Counted from the stretch's first letter, positions 46,395 to 54,677 are shown. The stretch is 64,000 bases of DNA from CBFDBF01 sp050295355 (GCA_050295355.1 JBNKPL010000002.1:1-64000); one strand, 5' to 3'. Numbers and translations are program-made. Notes: generated by a model from the sequence alone, not told the origin.

Positions 46395-46443
46395 GGTAAT
46401 TTGTTTGTTACCCCAAACATCGTATTATTACCGGCCCTATAAT
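46395..46443 (+). promoter_or_regulatory. Weak TyrR-like box and -10 element before the DAHP synthase gene
   Basis: The inverted repeat GGTAA-N8-TTACC (46395-46412) keeps the GTAA-N8-TTAC core of the TyrR box (TGTAAA-N6-TTTACA), with four outer mismatches. A perfect TATAAT at 46438-46443 has no good -35 box. TyrR control is known for DAHP synthase genes in enterics; here it is only a possibility. Confidence 0.4.
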
Positions 46444-46476
46444 CATTTGCGGGCATAATCCAACACGCCGATACCC

Positions 46477-47553
46477 ATGACGAAGCACCAGATATACAAC
46501 ACCAACGTCGCCGATGAGCGGGTTCTGATCTCCCCGGCGGAGCTGAAAAAGCACCTCCCCAACACACCCGAGGGGGAAGAACTGGTATGGCAGGCGCGTC
46601 AGACCATCAAGAACATCCTGGCCCGCAAGGACCACCGGCTGTGCGTGGTGGTGGGCCCCTGCTCCATCCATGACGTGGAGGCCGCCAAGGAGTATGCGCA
46701 GCGGCTGAAGCGGCTCCATGATGAGCTTTCCGATAGCCTCTATATCGTGATGCGGATCTATTTCGAGAAGCCGCGCACCACCGTGGGCTGGAAGGGGTTG
46801 ATCAACGACCCTTACATGGACGACTCCTTCCGCATTGAGGAGGGGTTGCACAAGGGGCGGCAACTGCTGCTGTGGCTGGCGGAGATGGGCCTGCCCGCCG
46901 CCACCGAGGCGCTGGACCCCATCAGCCCCCAGTACATGTCGGATCTTTTCGCCTGGGCGGCCATCGGCGCGCGCACCACGGAATCCCAGACTCACCGCGA
47001 GATGGCGAGCGGTCTCTCCATGCCGGTGGGTTTCAAGAACGGCACCGACGGCGGGCTGGCGGTGGCGATCAACGCCCTGCATTCGGTCTCCCAGCCCCAC
47101 AGTTTTCTGGGCATTAACCAGCAGGGGCAGGTGACGGTGATGAAGACCACGGGCAATGTCTGCGGACATGTGATCCTGCGCGGCGGTGACCGGCAGCCCA
47201 ACTACGACTCCGTTCATATCGCCCTCTGCGAAGAGGCGTTGCGAGAGGTGGGACTGCCGGAAAACATCATGGTGGATTGCAGTCACGGCAACTCCAGCAA
47301 AAAACCGGAGTTGCAGCCGCTGGTGGCGGACAATGTAGCCAATCAGATCCTGGAGGGTAACCGCTCCATCATGGGTATCATGCTGGAGAGCAACCTGAAG
47401 GCGGGCAATCAGAAGATCCCCGCCGACCTGAGCAAGCTGGAGTACGGTCTGTCAGTCACCGACGCCTGTATCGACTGGGACACCACGGAAACCCTGCTGC
47501 GCGATATGTCCGGGAAGCTGGAGGGACCGCTGAAGGCGAGGGTGAAGGAGTAA
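46477..47553 (+). CDS. aroG: 3-deoxy-7-phosphoheptulonate synthase, class I
   Basis: A 358-residue enzyme of the AroF/G/H family that condenses phosphoenolpyruvate and erythrose-4-phosphate, the first step of aromatic amino acid synthesis. Family motifs are visible: VVGPCSIHD (about 60), RIYFEKPRTTVGWKG (about 92-106), ARTTESQTHREMASG (about 167) and VDCSHGNSSK (about 267). Which amino acid inhibits it is not evident, so the symbol aroG stands for the family. No other aro gene is nearby. Confidence 0.93.
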   Translation: MTKHQIYNTNVADERVLISPAELKKHLPNTPEGEELVWQARQTIKNILARKDHRLCVVVGPCSIHDVEAAKEYAQRLKRLHDELSDSLYIVMRIYFEKPRTTVGWKGLINDPYMDDSFRIEEGLHKGRQLLLWLAEMGLPAATEALDPISPQYMSDLFAWAAIGARTTESQTHREMASGLSMPVGFKNGTDGGLAVAINALHSVSQPHSFLGINQQGQVTVMKTTGNVCGHVILRGGDRQPNYDSVHIALCEEALREVGLPENIMVDCSHGNSSKKPELQPLVADNVANQILEGNRSIMGIMLESNLKAGNQKIPADLSKLEYGLSVTDACIDWDTTETLLRDMSGKLEGPLKARVKE

Positions 47554-47670
47554 CGACTCTCAGGGCGTGACGTGTGTACTTAACTGTGTACATAACGCCG
47601 CTCTCACCTCAGAACCGCCTACGGCGTTTCATCAGGTACTTCCTGAACTCGCGTTGCTCGTTCTGGTCGC

Positions 47671-47969
47671 GCACATCCATGTGCTCCGCGGCATAAGGCC
47701 ATCCATGGCCAGCGCCGCTCTTGTGCATCCCTGCACCCGCGGCGTACTACCGCCAGGGATGGCGGGTATACTGGAAACGCAGGAGCAGTTTCCAGTGCGT
47801 ACATCCTGTACATAACGCCGCTCCCGCACGTCCATGTGCTCCACGGCATAAGACCATCCCTGGCCAGCGCCGCTTTTGTGCATCCCTGCACCCGCGGCGT
47901 ACTACCGCCAGGGATGGCGGGTATACTGGAAACGCAGGAGCAGTTCCCAGTGCGTACATCCTGTACATA
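47671..47969. repeat. Tandem direct repeat, period 155 bp, two copies
   Basis: Copy 1 spans 47671-47825 and copy 2 spans 47826-47969, truncated by about 11 bp. They differ at only a few bases. Each unit contains the inverted pieces CATCCCTG and CAGGGATG around CACCCGCGGCGTACTACCGC and also GGTATACTGGAAACGCAGGA. A shorter match to TACATAACGCCGCTC is at 47589. No protein family is recognised in any frame. This repeat fills most of the 665-bp gap (47554-48218) after the DAHP synthase gene. Confidence 0.88.
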
Positions 47970-48001
47970 AAAAAAAGGCCGCCAAGAGGATTGGCGGCCT
48001 T
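47967..48001 (-). terminator. Orphan minus-strand terminator
   Basis: AAGGCCGCCAA (47975-47985) and TTGGCGGCCTT (47991-48001) form a perfect 11-bp stem with loop GAGGA. On the minus strand it is followed by eight T. No protein gene on the minus strand ends just before it; the nearest one, rpoH, has its own terminator at 48171-48197. Confidence 0.85.
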
Positions 48002-48096
48002 AACCAAAGGAGGAGATGCCGGCACAGCGATCAAATCTAAAATTAGGTCTACCGCTGACCGTGGAACTATTGGACCATATCGATCCCACCCTACGC

Positions 48097-48112
48097 ATTG
48101 AGAATTCTCAAT
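48097..48112. promoter_or_regulatory. 16-bp perfect palindrome, possible operator
   Basis: ATTGAGAATTCTCAAT is a perfect palindrome about 95 bp upstream (in the minus direction) of the orphan terminator. TTGAGA on the minus strand could be a -35 box, but the -10 is poor. The regulator is unknown; it lacks the central bases of a Fur box. Confidence 0.4.
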
Positions 48113-48170
48113 AAATCCAAGGAAAAAACCGAAAAGCGCTATTTTCCCCAACCCCCTTGTTTTACCTATA

Positions 48171-48197
48171 AAAAACCCGGCTTTCGGCCGGGTTTTT
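48171..48197 (-). terminator. Rho-independent terminator of rpoH
   Basis: AAAAACCCGGC (48171-48181) and GCCGGGTTTTT (48187-48197) form an 11-bp stem with a 5-nt loop. On the minus strand the stem ends in a T run. It lies 22 bp after the rpoH stop codon. Confidence 0.9.
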
Positions 48198-48218
48198 GGC
48201 TGTGGATGGGCAATCGGG

Positions 48219-49070
48219 CTATACGGCCAGCTGCGCCTTCATCTTCTCCATGGCTCGCTTTTCGATCTGGCGAATACGTTCCGCAGAGACGCCGAAGCGG
48301 TCGGCCAGTTCATGCAGGGTGGACTTCTGTTCGGTCAGCCAGCGCGCCTCGAGGATGGATTTGCTGCGCTCGTCCAGGCTCTCCAGCGCCATATAGAGCT
48401 GCTCTTTCTCGTTCTCTTCGCTATCCGCTGCCTCCAGCTGACGGGAGGGTTCCATACGCATATCCGGAAGATAGCCGGCCGGTGCCACCGGGGCGTGATC
48501 ATCGCTGTCATCCATGCCGCCGTCGAAGGCCAGGTCATGTTTGTTGAGCCGGGCCTCCATCTCCAGCACGGTCTCGGGTTTTACCCCCAGCTCGTTGGCC
48601 ACATGCTCCACCTCTTCCTGGGTAAACCAGCCGAGGCGTTTTTTGGAGCTGCGCAGGTTGAAGAAGAGTTTGCGCTGCGCCTTGGTGGTGGCCACCTTCA
48701 CGATACGCCAGTTGCGCAGTACGAATTCATGAATCTCCGCCTTCACCCAGTGAACGGCGAAGGAGACCAGACGAACGCCCATATCGGGGTCGAAGCGGCG
48801 CACCGCCTTCATCAGGCCGACGGTGCCCTCCTGAATCAGGTCGGGCAGGGCCAGGCCGTAACCGGAGTAGCCGCGGGCGATGCGGATGACAAACCGCAGG
48901 TGAGAAAGCACCAGCGCCTTGGCGGCCTCCAGGTCGTTTTCGTTCCGCAGCCGCAGGGCAAGAGTGCGCTCCTCTTCCGCCGTGAGCATCGGCAGCTGAT
49001 AGGCCGCGCTGATGTAGGCGTCGATACTCCCCGTGGGCAGGGTCATCGGGATAGCAAGTTCTTTACTCAT
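48219..49070 (-). CDS. rpoH: RNA polymerase sigma-32 factor
   Basis: A 283-residue heat-shock sigma factor (E. coli 284). Region 2 includes LVLSHLRFVIRIARGYSGYGL and DLIQEGTVGLMKAVRRFDP. The RpoH box QRKLFFNLR (about 133-141), the mark that separates RpoH from other sigma factors, is intact. Region 4.2 has the helix-turn-helix HELADRFGVSAERIRQIE near 250-270. The gene is monocistronic, with a terminator after it and a CIRCE-like operator in the promoter. It follows ftsX, as in E. coli. Confidence 0.97.
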   Translation of the reverse strand: MSKELAIPMTLPTGSIDAYISAAYQLPMLTAEEERTLALRLRNENDLEAAKALVLSHLRFVIRIARGYSGYGLALPDLIQEGTVGLMKAVRRFDPDMGVRLVSFAVHWVKAEIHEFVLRNWRIVKVATTKAQRKLFFNLRSSKKRLGWFTQEEVEHVANELGVKPETVLEMEARLNKHDLAFDGGMDDSDDHAPVAPAGYLPDMRMEPSRQLEAADSEENEKEQLYMALESLDERSKSILEARWLTEQKSTLHELADRFGVSAERIRQIEKRAMEKMKAQLAV

Positions 49071-49139
49071 GGCTAATAACCTAGTGCTTTAGTCTGGAAT
49101 TAATATTAGCACCCTTTGATAGGGTGTGCCAGCTGATTT

Positions 49140-49166
49140 TTAGCAGTCTCGCCGTTAGAGTGCTAA
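49140..49166. promoter_or_regulatory. CIRCE operator (HrcA box) upstream of rpoH
   Basis: On the plus strand TTAGCAGTC (49140-49148), nine bases, then GAGTGCTAA (49158-49166) match the CIRCE consensus TTAGCACTC-N9-GAGTGCTAA at 17 of 18 positions. It begins at the proposed -10 box of rpoH and lies about 70 bp before the start codon. HrcA, the usual ligand, is not encoded in this window. Confidence 0.82.
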
Positions 49167-49192
49167 TGTAGCGTCAAGTTCAGGAAAATCAA
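49165..49192 (-). promoter_or_regulatory. Candidate rpoH promoter
   Basis: On the minus strand TTGATT (49187-49192) and TACATT (49165-49170) are separated by 16 nt. The -10 box abuts the CIRCE element, the classic place for repression. A further stem, TTAGCACCC with GGGTGTGCC (49106-49130), lies in the leader. Confidence 0.5.
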
Positions 49193-49211
49193 GTGCTTAA
49201 TATGCCGCGGA

Positions 49212-50177
49212 CTAAGTAGGGTTTATGGCGTTCAAGTGGCGTCCCACGGCCACCCAGGAACCCCCCAGTCCCAGCAGGCCGCCCCCCGCCATCAGCACCA
49301 GGATGGTGGAGATGGGGACGGCGGAGAGGTCGAACTGCCCCTCATAGAGCAGGGTGAGCTGGGCGGCGGGCTCGGACAGCAGCCAGAGGGCGAGACTGAC
49401 CAGCAGCCAGGCCAGCCAGCCGCCGAGCAGGCCGTACCAGAACCCGCTGTAGAGAAAGGGGCGGCGGATGAAGGCGTCGGTGCCGCCCACCAGTTTGGTG
49501 ATCTCGATCTCCGGCTTGTGGTTCTGGATCTCCAGGCGGATGGTGTTGCCCACGATCAGCAACACCGCCAGGGCCAGCAGCGAGGCCAGCACCGCCACGC
49601 CCCGCCCCGCCATTTCGGTGATGGCTTGAAAGCGCTGTACCCACTGCATATCCAGCTGCACGAAATCCACCCCTTCGAGCAGGGCCAGTTCATCCTTGAG
49701 GATCTTGATCTTATTGGATGTTGAATATTCCGCCGTGGGTTCCACCACCAGCACCGCGGGCAGCGGGTTCTCATCCAGTGCGTCCAGGGCGCCGGCAAAT
49801 CCGCTATAACGCTGGAACTCCTCCAGCGCCTGCTCGGGCGGGATCAGATGGACGGTGGCGATCCCGTCCAGCAGTTGCAGCTGGTGTTCCAGCTTTTGCG
49901 CATCGGTTGCGGCCAGCTCCGGCTTCAGAAACAGCGACAGGGTGGTGGCGTGATCCCAGTTGTTGCTCACCCGGGTGACGTTGTCGAGCAGCACATGCAG
50001 GGCGGCGGGCAGGGCCAGGGCGATGCCGATCACCGCCACGGTCATGAAGGTGGAGAGGAGATGGCGATTGCAGCGCCCCAGGCTGGAGACGGCGGCCTGC
50101 ATGTGCTGCAGGAACCAGGTCCCCATATCTCCGCGCCGTACCGCGCGGCGGCTGTTGGCGGCGCTGCGGCGTTTCAT
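49212..50177 (-). CDS. ftsX: Cell division protein FtsX
   Basis: A 321-residue membrane subunit of the FtsEX complex, which activates cell-wall hydrolases at the septum. A cytoplasmic N-terminus of about 40 residues, a first helix (about 43-63), an extracytoplasmic domain (about 65-195) and three C-terminal helices match the family. The segment IVGNTIRLEIQNHKPEIEITKLVGG is the signature. Its start overlaps the ftsE stop codon by 4 bp. Confidence 0.95.
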   Translation of the reverse strand: MKRRSAANSRRAVRRGDMGTWFLQHMQAAVSSLGRCNRHLLSTFMTVAVIGIALALPAALHVLLDNVTRVSNNWDHATTLSLFLKPELAATDAQKLEHQLQLLDGIATVHLIPPEQALEEFQRYSGFAGALDALDENPLPAVLVVEPTAEYSTSNKIKILKDELALLEGVDFVQLDMQWVQRFQAITEMAGRGVAVLASLLALAVLLIVGNTIRLEIQNHKPEIEITKLVGGTDAFIRRPFLYSGFWYGLLGGWLAWLLVSLALWLLSEPAAQLTLLYEGQFDLSAVPISTILVLMAGGGLLGLGGSWVAVGRHLNAINPT

Positions 50178-50854
50178 GCCGCCGCTCCCGCAGGGGCCGT
50201 ATCGCCCACCAGTTTTCCCTGGCTCAGGGTAAGGGTCCGCTTCCGCATGCTGGAGATGAGGTCGAGGTCGTGGCTGGCGATCAGCAGGGTGACCCCCACG
50301 TGATTGAACTGCTCGAACAGCTCCATGATCTCTTTGGAAAGCTCCGGGTCCAGATTGCCCGTGGGTTCATCCGCCAGGATCAGCGGCGGCCGTCCCACCA
50401 CCGCGCGGGCGATGCCCACCCGCTGCTGTTCGCCGCCGGAGAGGGCGATGGGGTAGGCCCGCTCCTTGCTGAGCAGGCCCACCTTGTCCAGGGCGGCGCG
50501 CACCCGGCGGCCCACCTCCGCGTAGCCGACGCCGGAGACCACCAGCGGCATGGCTACATTGTCGAACACGGTGCGGTCCATGAGCAGCCGATAGTCCTGG
50601 AAGATCATGCCCACGTCGCGGCGGTGGTAGGCGATCTGGTTGTCCTTTAACTGGCTTAGATTATGTCCGGCCACCCGCAGGTGGCCCTGGGTGGTGCGCT
50701 CCAGCAGCCCCAGCAGTTTGAGCAGGGTGCTTTTACCGGCGCCGGAATGGCCGGTGAGAAAGACCATCTCCCCCTGTCCGATATGCAGGCTGACATCGCG
50801 CAGCCCCTCGTAGCCGCCGGGATAACGTTTGGTGACGTTGTCCAGCTGGATCAT
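50174..50854 (-). CDS. ftsE: Cell division ATP-binding protein FtsE
   Basis: A 226-residue ABC ATPase that powers FtsX. It opens MIQLDNVTKRYPGGYEGL. Walker A is GHSGAGKST (about 35), the signature LSGGEQQR (about 138), and Walker B ILADEPTGNLDPE (about 160). It lies between ftsY and ftsX with 4-bp overlaps on both sides, which is the usual ftsYEX operon. Confidence 0.97.
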   Translation of the reverse strand: MIQLDNVTKRYPGGYEGLRDVSLHIGQGEMVFLTGHSGAGKSTLLKLLGLLERTTQGHLRVAGHNLSQLKDNQIAYHRRDVGMIFQDYRLLMDRTVFDNVAMPLVVSGVGYAEVGRRVRAALDKVGLLSKERAYPIALSGGEQQRVGIARAVVGRPPLILADEPTGNLDPELSKEIMELFEQFNHVGVTLLIASHDLDLISSMRKRTLTLSQGKLVGDTAPAGAAA

Positions 50855-51840
50855 TGTTCAAACAGGGCCGCCACGAAGGCCTGGGCGTCGAAAGGGCGCA
50901 GGTCCTCAATGGATTCGCCGATACCGATGAAGCGGATCGGAAGTTTTAGCCGTTCGGCGATGGCGAACAGGATGCCGCCCTTGGCGGTGCCGTCCATCTT
51001 GCTCAGGGTGATGCCGCTGAGTCCCACCGCCTCGTTGAATTGCTGCGCCTGGTTGAGGGCGTTCTGGCCGGTGGTGGCGTCCACCACCAGCATGATTTCG
51101 TGGGGGGCGTCCGGGTCGATCTTCTTCATTACCCGCACGATTTTGATCAGCTCCTCCATGAGATTGGTTTTGGTGTGGAGGCGGCCCGCGGTGTCGGCAA
51201 TCAGCACATCCACGTTGCGGGCGGTGGCGGACTGCAGGGCGTCGTAGATGACCGACGCGGAGTCGGCCCCGGAGTGTTGGGCCACCACGGGGATGCCGTT
51301 GCGCTCCCCCCATGTCTGCAGCTGTTCCACCGCCGCGGCGCGGAAGGTGTCGCCCGCCGCCAGCATGACCGACTGGCCTTCCTGTTGCAGCCGTTTGGCC
51401 AGCTTGCCGATGGTGGTGGTCTTGCCGGCGCCGTTGATGCCCACCATCAGGATCACCTGGGGTTTGCCTTCGGCGGCCGCTTTGACCGGGGTGTCGCAGG
51501 CCTCCAGGATCAGCAACAGCTTCTCCTCCAGAATCCGGCGCAGGGTCTCGGGATCGGACAGCTCCTTGCGTTTAACCTGCTGGGTGATTTCGTCGATGAT
51601 GCGGGCGGTGGCGTCCACGCCCACGTCGGCCAGCAGCAGCAGGGTCTCCAGCTCCTCCAGCAGATCGGCATCGATCTCTTTCTTGCCCAGCAGCAGGCCG
51701 GAGAGGCCATCGGTGAGGTTGCTCCGGGTCCGGGCCAGTCCCTGCTTGAGGCGGGAGAGGAGTCCCGTCCTGGCGTTGTCTTTGTCCGCCCCTTCCGGGG
51801 CAGCCGGTTGTTGCTGCTTGTTTTTACCGAATCCGAACAT
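50851..51840 (-). CDS. ftsY: Signal recognition particle receptor FtsY
   Basis: A 329-residue SRP-type GTPase with N and G domains. G1 is GINGAGKTTT (about 133), then DTFRAAAVEQL, DTAGRLHT and SKMDGTAKGG (about 276). The acidic A domain of enterics (about 200 residues) is reduced to about 25 residues, as in many other Proteobacteria. It docks ribosome-SRP complexes at the membrane. It is the first gene of the ftsYEX operon and is divergent from the M16 peptidase genes. Confidence 0.96.
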   Translation of the reverse strand: MFGFGKNKQQQPAAPEGADKDNARTGLLSRLKQGLARTRSNLTDGLSGLLLGKKEIDADLLEELETLLLLADVGVDATARIIDEITQQVKRKELSDPETLRRILEEKLLLILEACDTPVKAAAEGKPQVILMVGINGAGKTTTIGKLAKRLQQEGQSVMLAAGDTFRAAAVEQLQTWGERNGIPVVAQHSGADSASVIYDALQSATARNVDVLIADTAGRLHTKTNLMEELIKIVRVMKKIDPDAPHEIMLVVDATTGQNALNQAQQFNEAVGLSGITLSKMDGTAKGGILFAIAERLKLPIRFIGIGESIEDLRPFDAQAFVAALFEQ

Positions 51841-51988
51841 GCCGTGCCTAGCGGAACCTGGAGGGTTGCCGCATGTCTTTCAGTTGATACCCGGAACCTT
51901 GGACATCTCTCTCCGCCTCTGGAAGAATGCCCCGGTCCATTACTGGATACAAATCCTAACACTTTCATTATCTCTACATGGAATAAAT

Positions 51989-53359
51989 ATGAGACGTTTG
52001 GTTTTTGCCGTCTTGTTATTTGCCTTATCGGGCGCCGTCCTTGGGCAAGGCGCGGTTCACGAATACCAGCTCGAGAATGGCATGCAGGTGATCATCAAGG
52101 AGGATCACCGCGCCCCCATCGTGGTTTCCCAGGTCTGGTACAGGGTGGGCTCCAGTTATGAGCCGGACGGGATCACCGGCATCTCCCATGCACTGGAACA
52201 CATGATGTTCAAGGGCACGGAAAAATATCAGCCGGGGGAGTTTTCCCGCATCGTGGCGGCCAACGGCGGTGAGGAGAACGCCTTTACCGGCAAGGACTAC
52301 ACCGCCTATTACGAGACCCTGTCCAGGGACCGTCTGGAGGTGGCCTTTGAACTGGAGGCGGACCGCATGCGCAACCTGCTGCTGCCGGCGGAGGAGTTCG
52401 CCAAGGAGATTGAGGTGGTGAAGGAGGAGCGCCGCTGGCGCACCGAGGACAAGCCCACTGCCCTGACCTATGAGCAGTTCAACGCGGTGGCCTTTCGCGC
52501 CCTGCCGTACCAACATCCGGTGATCGGCTGGATGAGCGATCTTGAACAGATGACGGCGCAGGATCTGCGGGAGTGGTACCGTCTCTGGTATGCGCCCAAC
52601 AACGCTACCCTGGTGGTGGTGGGCGATGTGAATCCGGATGAGGTGCTGGTCCTGGCCAAAAAGTACTTCGCCCCCTTGAAGGCGGAGCCCACCCCCAAGG
52701 TAAAACCGTTGCTGGAGCCGCCCCAGCGGGGCGTGATCCGCACCACCGTGCGGGCGCCCGCCCGCCAGCCCTATCTGATCCTCGGCTACAAAACGCCCGT
52801 GATCGGGACGCCGGGAGTCGAGACGTGGGAACCCTACGCCCTGGAGATGCTGGCGGCGGTCCTGGATGGCGGGAACAGCGCCCGCCTCAGCCGCAACCTG
52901 ATACGCGGCCAGGAGATCGCGGTCTCCGCCGGCGCCAGTTACAGCGCCTTTGGCCGTCTCCCCGGCATGTTGACCATGAGCGGCGTTCCACGGGAAGAGC
53001 ATACGGTGCAGGAGCTGGAGCAGGCCCTTCGGGGCCAGGTGGAGCGCCTGAGGACCGAACTGGTGAGCAAGGAGGAGCTGGAGCGGGTCCGCGCCCAGGT
53101 GGTGGCGGGCGAGGTGTATCAGCTCGATTCGGTGTTCTATCAGGCGATGCAGATCGGCATGCTGGAGACCATCGGCCTGGATTGGCGGCTGCTGGATCAA
53201 TATGTGGCCAATATGGAGAAGGTCACGGCGGAGCAGGTACAGGCGGTGGCGCGTAAATATCTGGTGGAGGATCACCTCACGGTAGCGGTGCTGGATCCGC
53301 TGCCGCTGGAACAGGAACAGCCCGGCACGTCCCCGGCGGGAGGTCGTAATGAACAGTAA
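51989..53359 (+). CDS. M16 zinc peptidase, active subunit (secreted)
   Basis: A 456-residue pitrilysin-family peptidase. A signal peptide (about 1-19, LLFALSGAVLGQG) is followed by the inverted zinc motif HALEH (about 68-72) and its distant Glu in EIEVVKEER (about 143), so the catalytic site is complete. It is the first half of a two-gene set whose second member lacks the motif. The ATG at 51989 is chosen because the signal peptide starts there; the longer open frame is a shadow of ftsY. A periplasmic place is inferred. Confidence 0.92.
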   Translation: MRRLVFAVLLFALSGAVLGQGAVHEYQLENGMQVIIKEDHRAPIVVSQVWYRVGSSYEPDGITGISHALEHMMFKGTEKYQPGEFSRIVAANGGEENAFTGKDYTAYYETLSRDRLEVAFELEADRMRNLLLPAEEFAKEIEVVKEERRWRTEDKPTALTYEQFNAVAFRALPYQHPVIGWMSDLEQMTAQDLREWYRLWYAPNNATLVVVGDVNPDEVLVLAKKYFAPLKAEPTPKVKPLLEPPQRGVIRTTVRAPARQPYLILGYKTPVIGTPGVETWEPYALEMLAAVLDGGNSARLSRNLIRGQEIAVSAGASYSAFGRLPGMLTMSGVPREEHTVQELEQALRGQVERLRTELVSKEELERVRAQVVAGEVYQLDSVFYQAMQIGMLETIGLDWRLLDQYVANMEKVTAEQVQAVARKYLVEDHLTVAVLDPLPLEQEQPGTSPAGGRNEQ

Positions 53360-54677
53360 GATGGCGTCTCTTCAACGACCCCTTTTCATTGCCCTGGTTC
53401 TGTTGAGTCAGTCCCTGTGGGCCGGTCCGAAGATACTCACCTGGGAGACCGGCAACGGCGCCCGGGTCTGGTTCGTGGCGGCGCCCGATCTTCCCATCGT
53501 GGATGCGCGGGTGGTGTTCGATGCGGGCAGCGCGCGCGACGCCAAGCAGCCGGGGCTCGCCCAACTGACCAATGGCGTCCTGACCGACGGCGCCGGCCCG
53601 TGGAACGCGGACCGCATCGCCGAGCGTATGGAGTCGGTGGGCGCGGAGTTGGGCAACGGCGCCGCTCAGGATATGGCGTGGGTCTCCATACGCAGCCTCA
53701 AGGAGAAGCGGGCGCTGGATACGGCGGTGGAAACCCTGGCCGCCATTCTCGCCAACCCCACTTTCGCCAAGGAGGATCTGGAGCGCAACCGGCAGGCCAT
53801 GCTGGCGGGTTTGCGCCGGGAGGAGCAGTCCCCCGGCGCCATCGGAAAAAAACGCTTCATGCAGGAACTCTACGGCAATCACCCCTACGCCATTCACGGC
53901 TCCGGCACGCCGGAGTCGGTTAGCGCCCTGAGTGAGGCGGATCTGCGGGCCTTTCATCGGCGCTACTATGTGGCGAAAAATGCCCTGATCGTCCTCGTGG
54001 GCGCGCTGGATAAAAGCGAGGCCGCGGCGCTGGCGGAGCGGATCAGCAAGGGGCTTGCGGCGGGGGAGCGGGCGCCCGGCATTCCCGCGGCGGCCGAGAT
54101 CGCCAAGGGGAAGCGGGTGAGCCTCACCTTTCCCTCCAGCCAGTCCCACATCTTCGTGGGGCAGCCCGGGGTGCGGCGCGGAGATCCCGACTACTTCCCC
54201 CTCTATGTGGGCAACCATGTGCTGGGCGGCAGCGGTTTCGGTTCCCTGCTTATGGATGAGGTGCGTGAGAAGCGGGGACTCTCCTATAGCGTCTACAGCT
54301 ATTTCTCCCCCATGCGGGACCAGGGGCCGTTCCTGATGGGGGCGCAGACCCAGAACGCCAAGCGGGATGAGGCGATGCAGGTGATGGATGTCACCCTGCG
54401 GAAATTTATTGAGCAAGGTCCCACGGAGAAGGAGCTTACCGCCGCCAAACAGAACATCACCGGCGGCTTCCCCCTGAAGATCGCCAGCAACAGCAAGATC
54501 GTGGAGTATATCGCCATGATGGGTTTTTACGATCTGCCGCTGGACTACCTGGATACCCTGGTGGCCAAGATGGAGGCCGTGACCCGGGAGCAGATCCGGG
54601 ACGCCTTTCAGCGGCGGGTCCATCCCGACCGCATGGTGACGGTAGTGGTGGGGAATGGTGACCAAGGGGAAGAGTAA
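53349..54677 (+). CDS. M16 peptidase family protein, inactive partner
   Basis: A 442-residue secreted protein (signal peptide about 1-25, ending near SLWAG). The zinc motif is absent: the matching place reads GLAQLTNGVL instead of HxxEH. The later Arg/Tyr pair in KRGLSYSVYSY (about 310) that binds substrate in the partner subunit is present. It overlaps the active subunit gene by 11 bp and probably forms a heterodimer with it, as the alpha/beta mitochondrial processing peptidase pair does. Its 3' end overlaps rsmD by 23 bp. Confidence 0.9.
   Translation: MNSKMASLQRPLFIALVLLSQSLWAGPKILTWETGNGARVWFVAAPDLPIVDARVVFDAGSARDAKQPGLAQLTNGVLTDGAGPWNADRIAERMESVGAELGNGAAQDMAWVSIRSLKEKRALDTAVETLAAILANPTFAKEDLERNRQAMLAGLRREEQSPGAIGKKRFMQELYGNHPYAIHGSGTPESVSALSEADLRAFHRRYYVAKNALIVLVGALDKSEAAALAERISKGLAAGERAPGIPAAAEIAKGKRVSLTFPSSQSHIFVGQPGVRRGDPDYFPLYVGNHVLGGSGFGSLLMDEVREKRGLSYSVYSYFSPMRDQGPFLMGAQTQNAKRDEAMQVMDVTLRKFIEQGPTEKELTAAKQNITGGFPLKIASNSKIVEYIAMMGFYDLPLDYLDTLVAKMEAVTREQIRDAFQRRVHPDRMVTVVVGNGDQGEE

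Noticed and set aside
47671..47969. CRISPR array
   Set aside because: There are only two long units without spacers, and no cas gene is present. The CCACAGAG elements are also not regularly spaced.
48097..48112. Fur box
   Set aside because: The halves TGAGAA/TTCTCA resemble Fur half-sites, but the three central bases of the 7-1-7 pattern are missing.
47747..48151. 134-codon minus-strand frame across the tandem repeat
   Set aside because: It crosses both the orphan terminator and the repeat, has no family, and repeats part of its own sequence only because the DNA is duplicated. Other frames through the repeat are equally open.
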